Shown here one piece after another: positions 63,549 to 64,000 of a DNA stretch of 64,000 nt. The notes under the pieces are model-generated. The model did no database searches, was not told where the DNA came from, and saw nothing but the letters and a program-made list of their open reading frames with translations. Position 1 is the first letter of the stretch. Every line of letters starts with the position of its first letter. The DNA lies in the NCBI GenBank assembly GCA_002256395.1, contig NKJG01000004.1, forward strand, positions 248,001 to 312,000, given 5' to 3'. The position numbers were made by a program, and so were the translations under genes. This DNA is from Bacteroidetes bacterium B1(2017). GTDB taxonomy: Bacteria; Bacteroidota; Bacteroidia; UKL13-3.

Positions 63549-64000
63549 TTATTTTGATTTTTTGAAATCATCAAGTCGTGTTATGATGGTAAAGGCATTC
63601 GTATTTTTACCGGGCATATACCCTCCATTTCCATATGAAAATTGAAACCTGTTTATTCTTACTCCAAAGCCCCATGAGAAGCCATTAAAACCTCTTATAT
63701 CATATAAACTCATTTCGCGTTGGCGCATGGCATTATAACCAAATCTTATGTTTAAGGTTTTACCCAAAATCATTTCAGTATTAATTATAACATGGCTCAT
63801 GGCTTTTTGAAGAATGGTAAAATCTTCTTGAATAGGAAGGCCAGTTTCTAGATTAATTGTTCGGTTGTTTCTGCTATCAATTTGATAAAGCAACTTTCCT
63901 GGACTTTGCAGGTTATGTGCAATTACACTTATTCTAAAGGGGTTGTGTTCAAACTTTTTTGAAAATCCAATTTGAACATTATAAGGAATTCGCTCGTAAT
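63549..64000 (-). CDS. porQ: type IX secretion system protein PorQ (5' partial)
   Basis: The frame is open to the window edge, so only the C-terminal 150 residues are present. PorQ motifs: ERIPYNVQIGFSKKFEHNPF, RISVIAHNLQSPGKL and YDIRGFNGFSWGFGVRINRF. The strand pattern ends as an outer-membrane barrel of the FadL-like type. PorQ takes part in the T9SS, which exports the two sorting-domain proteins at 12128-18996. It is followed by cmk. Confidence 0.85.
   Translation of the reverse strand, partial: YERIPYNVQIGFSKKFEHNPFRISVIAHNLQSPGKLLYQIDSRNNRTINLETGLPIQEDFTILQKAMSHVIINTEMILGKTLNIRFGYNAMRQREMSLYDIRGFNGFSWGFGVRINRFQFSYGNGGYMPGKNTNAFTIITRLDDFKKSK

Overview
The window is AT-rich bacterial DNA that reads as Bacteroidota (Bacteroidetes). 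The support is: two large secreted proteins ending in type IX secretion (T9SS) sorting domains, the T9SS gene porQ beside cmk, an exbB-exbD-exbD-tonB-pstS-TPR operon, a GH92 mannosidase, an ORF6N gene, a TAnnTTTG-like -7 promoter element, and few Shine-Dalgarno sequences. I see no prophage, insertion sequence, CRISPR array or rRNA. There is one tRNA (Ser, anticodon TGA).

Layout. 1-3.4 kb: the end of a PAS/HisKA protein, then a leftward group with an archaemetzincin-like zinc protease and two secreted unknowns. 3.4-7.3 kb: a LysR regulator divergent from NADP-type isocitrate dehydrogenase, followed by an 80-aa protein, a 55-aa membrane protein and the bicarbonate transporter SbtA. 7.4-10.3 kb: a sulfur-looking module with a YeeE/YedE remnant, a TsdA-like dihaem cytochrome and a SoxB/5'-nucleotidase-like exported enzyme. 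10.3-12.1 kb: three small accessory genes. 12.1-19 kb: a GH81 beta-1,3-glucanase and an M43 metalloprotease, both T9SS cargo, flanking tRNA-Ser and its palindromic 3' flank. 19-25.8 kb: housekeeping genes (metallophosphoesterase, rhomboid, serC-serA, DUF1015, mazG, thioredoxin).

25.8-38.7 kb is a complete nuoABCDEFGHIJKLMN operon with separate nuoC and nuoD and a short NuoG that lacks the molybdopterin-type C-terminal domain. 38.8-44.7 kb is the TonB energy-transduction operon, closed by a GAAA-loop terminator. 45.4-49.6 kb holds trmD, rplS and valS. 50.4-52.7 kb is a five-PAS protein that ends in a HisKA helix pair with no ATPase domain, as does the protein at the left edge. 52.7-56.2 kb holds mpl and three leftward genes for exported TonB_C-domain proteins. 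56.3-58.4 kb holds an MBL hydrolase, an ICMT-like methyltransferase and an ORF6N protein whose coding sequence carries a 33-bp palindrome. 58.4-64 kb holds the GH92 mannosidase, a Fic protein behind a 71-bp-periodic array of TGTTCA/TGAACA sites, cmk and the 3' part of porQ.

The most interesting signals are not classical genes: the phased operator-like array upstream of fic, the palindrome inside the ORF6N gene, a dispersed GGTTYGAACC-type palindrome family seen in unrelated genes and spacers, the nested palindrome abutting tRNA-Ser, word-like degenerate repeats in spacers, and the icd-sbtA and TsdA/SoxB-like neighbourhoods, which suggest carbon and sulfur physiology. All family assignments come from reading motifs by eye; no database search was run.
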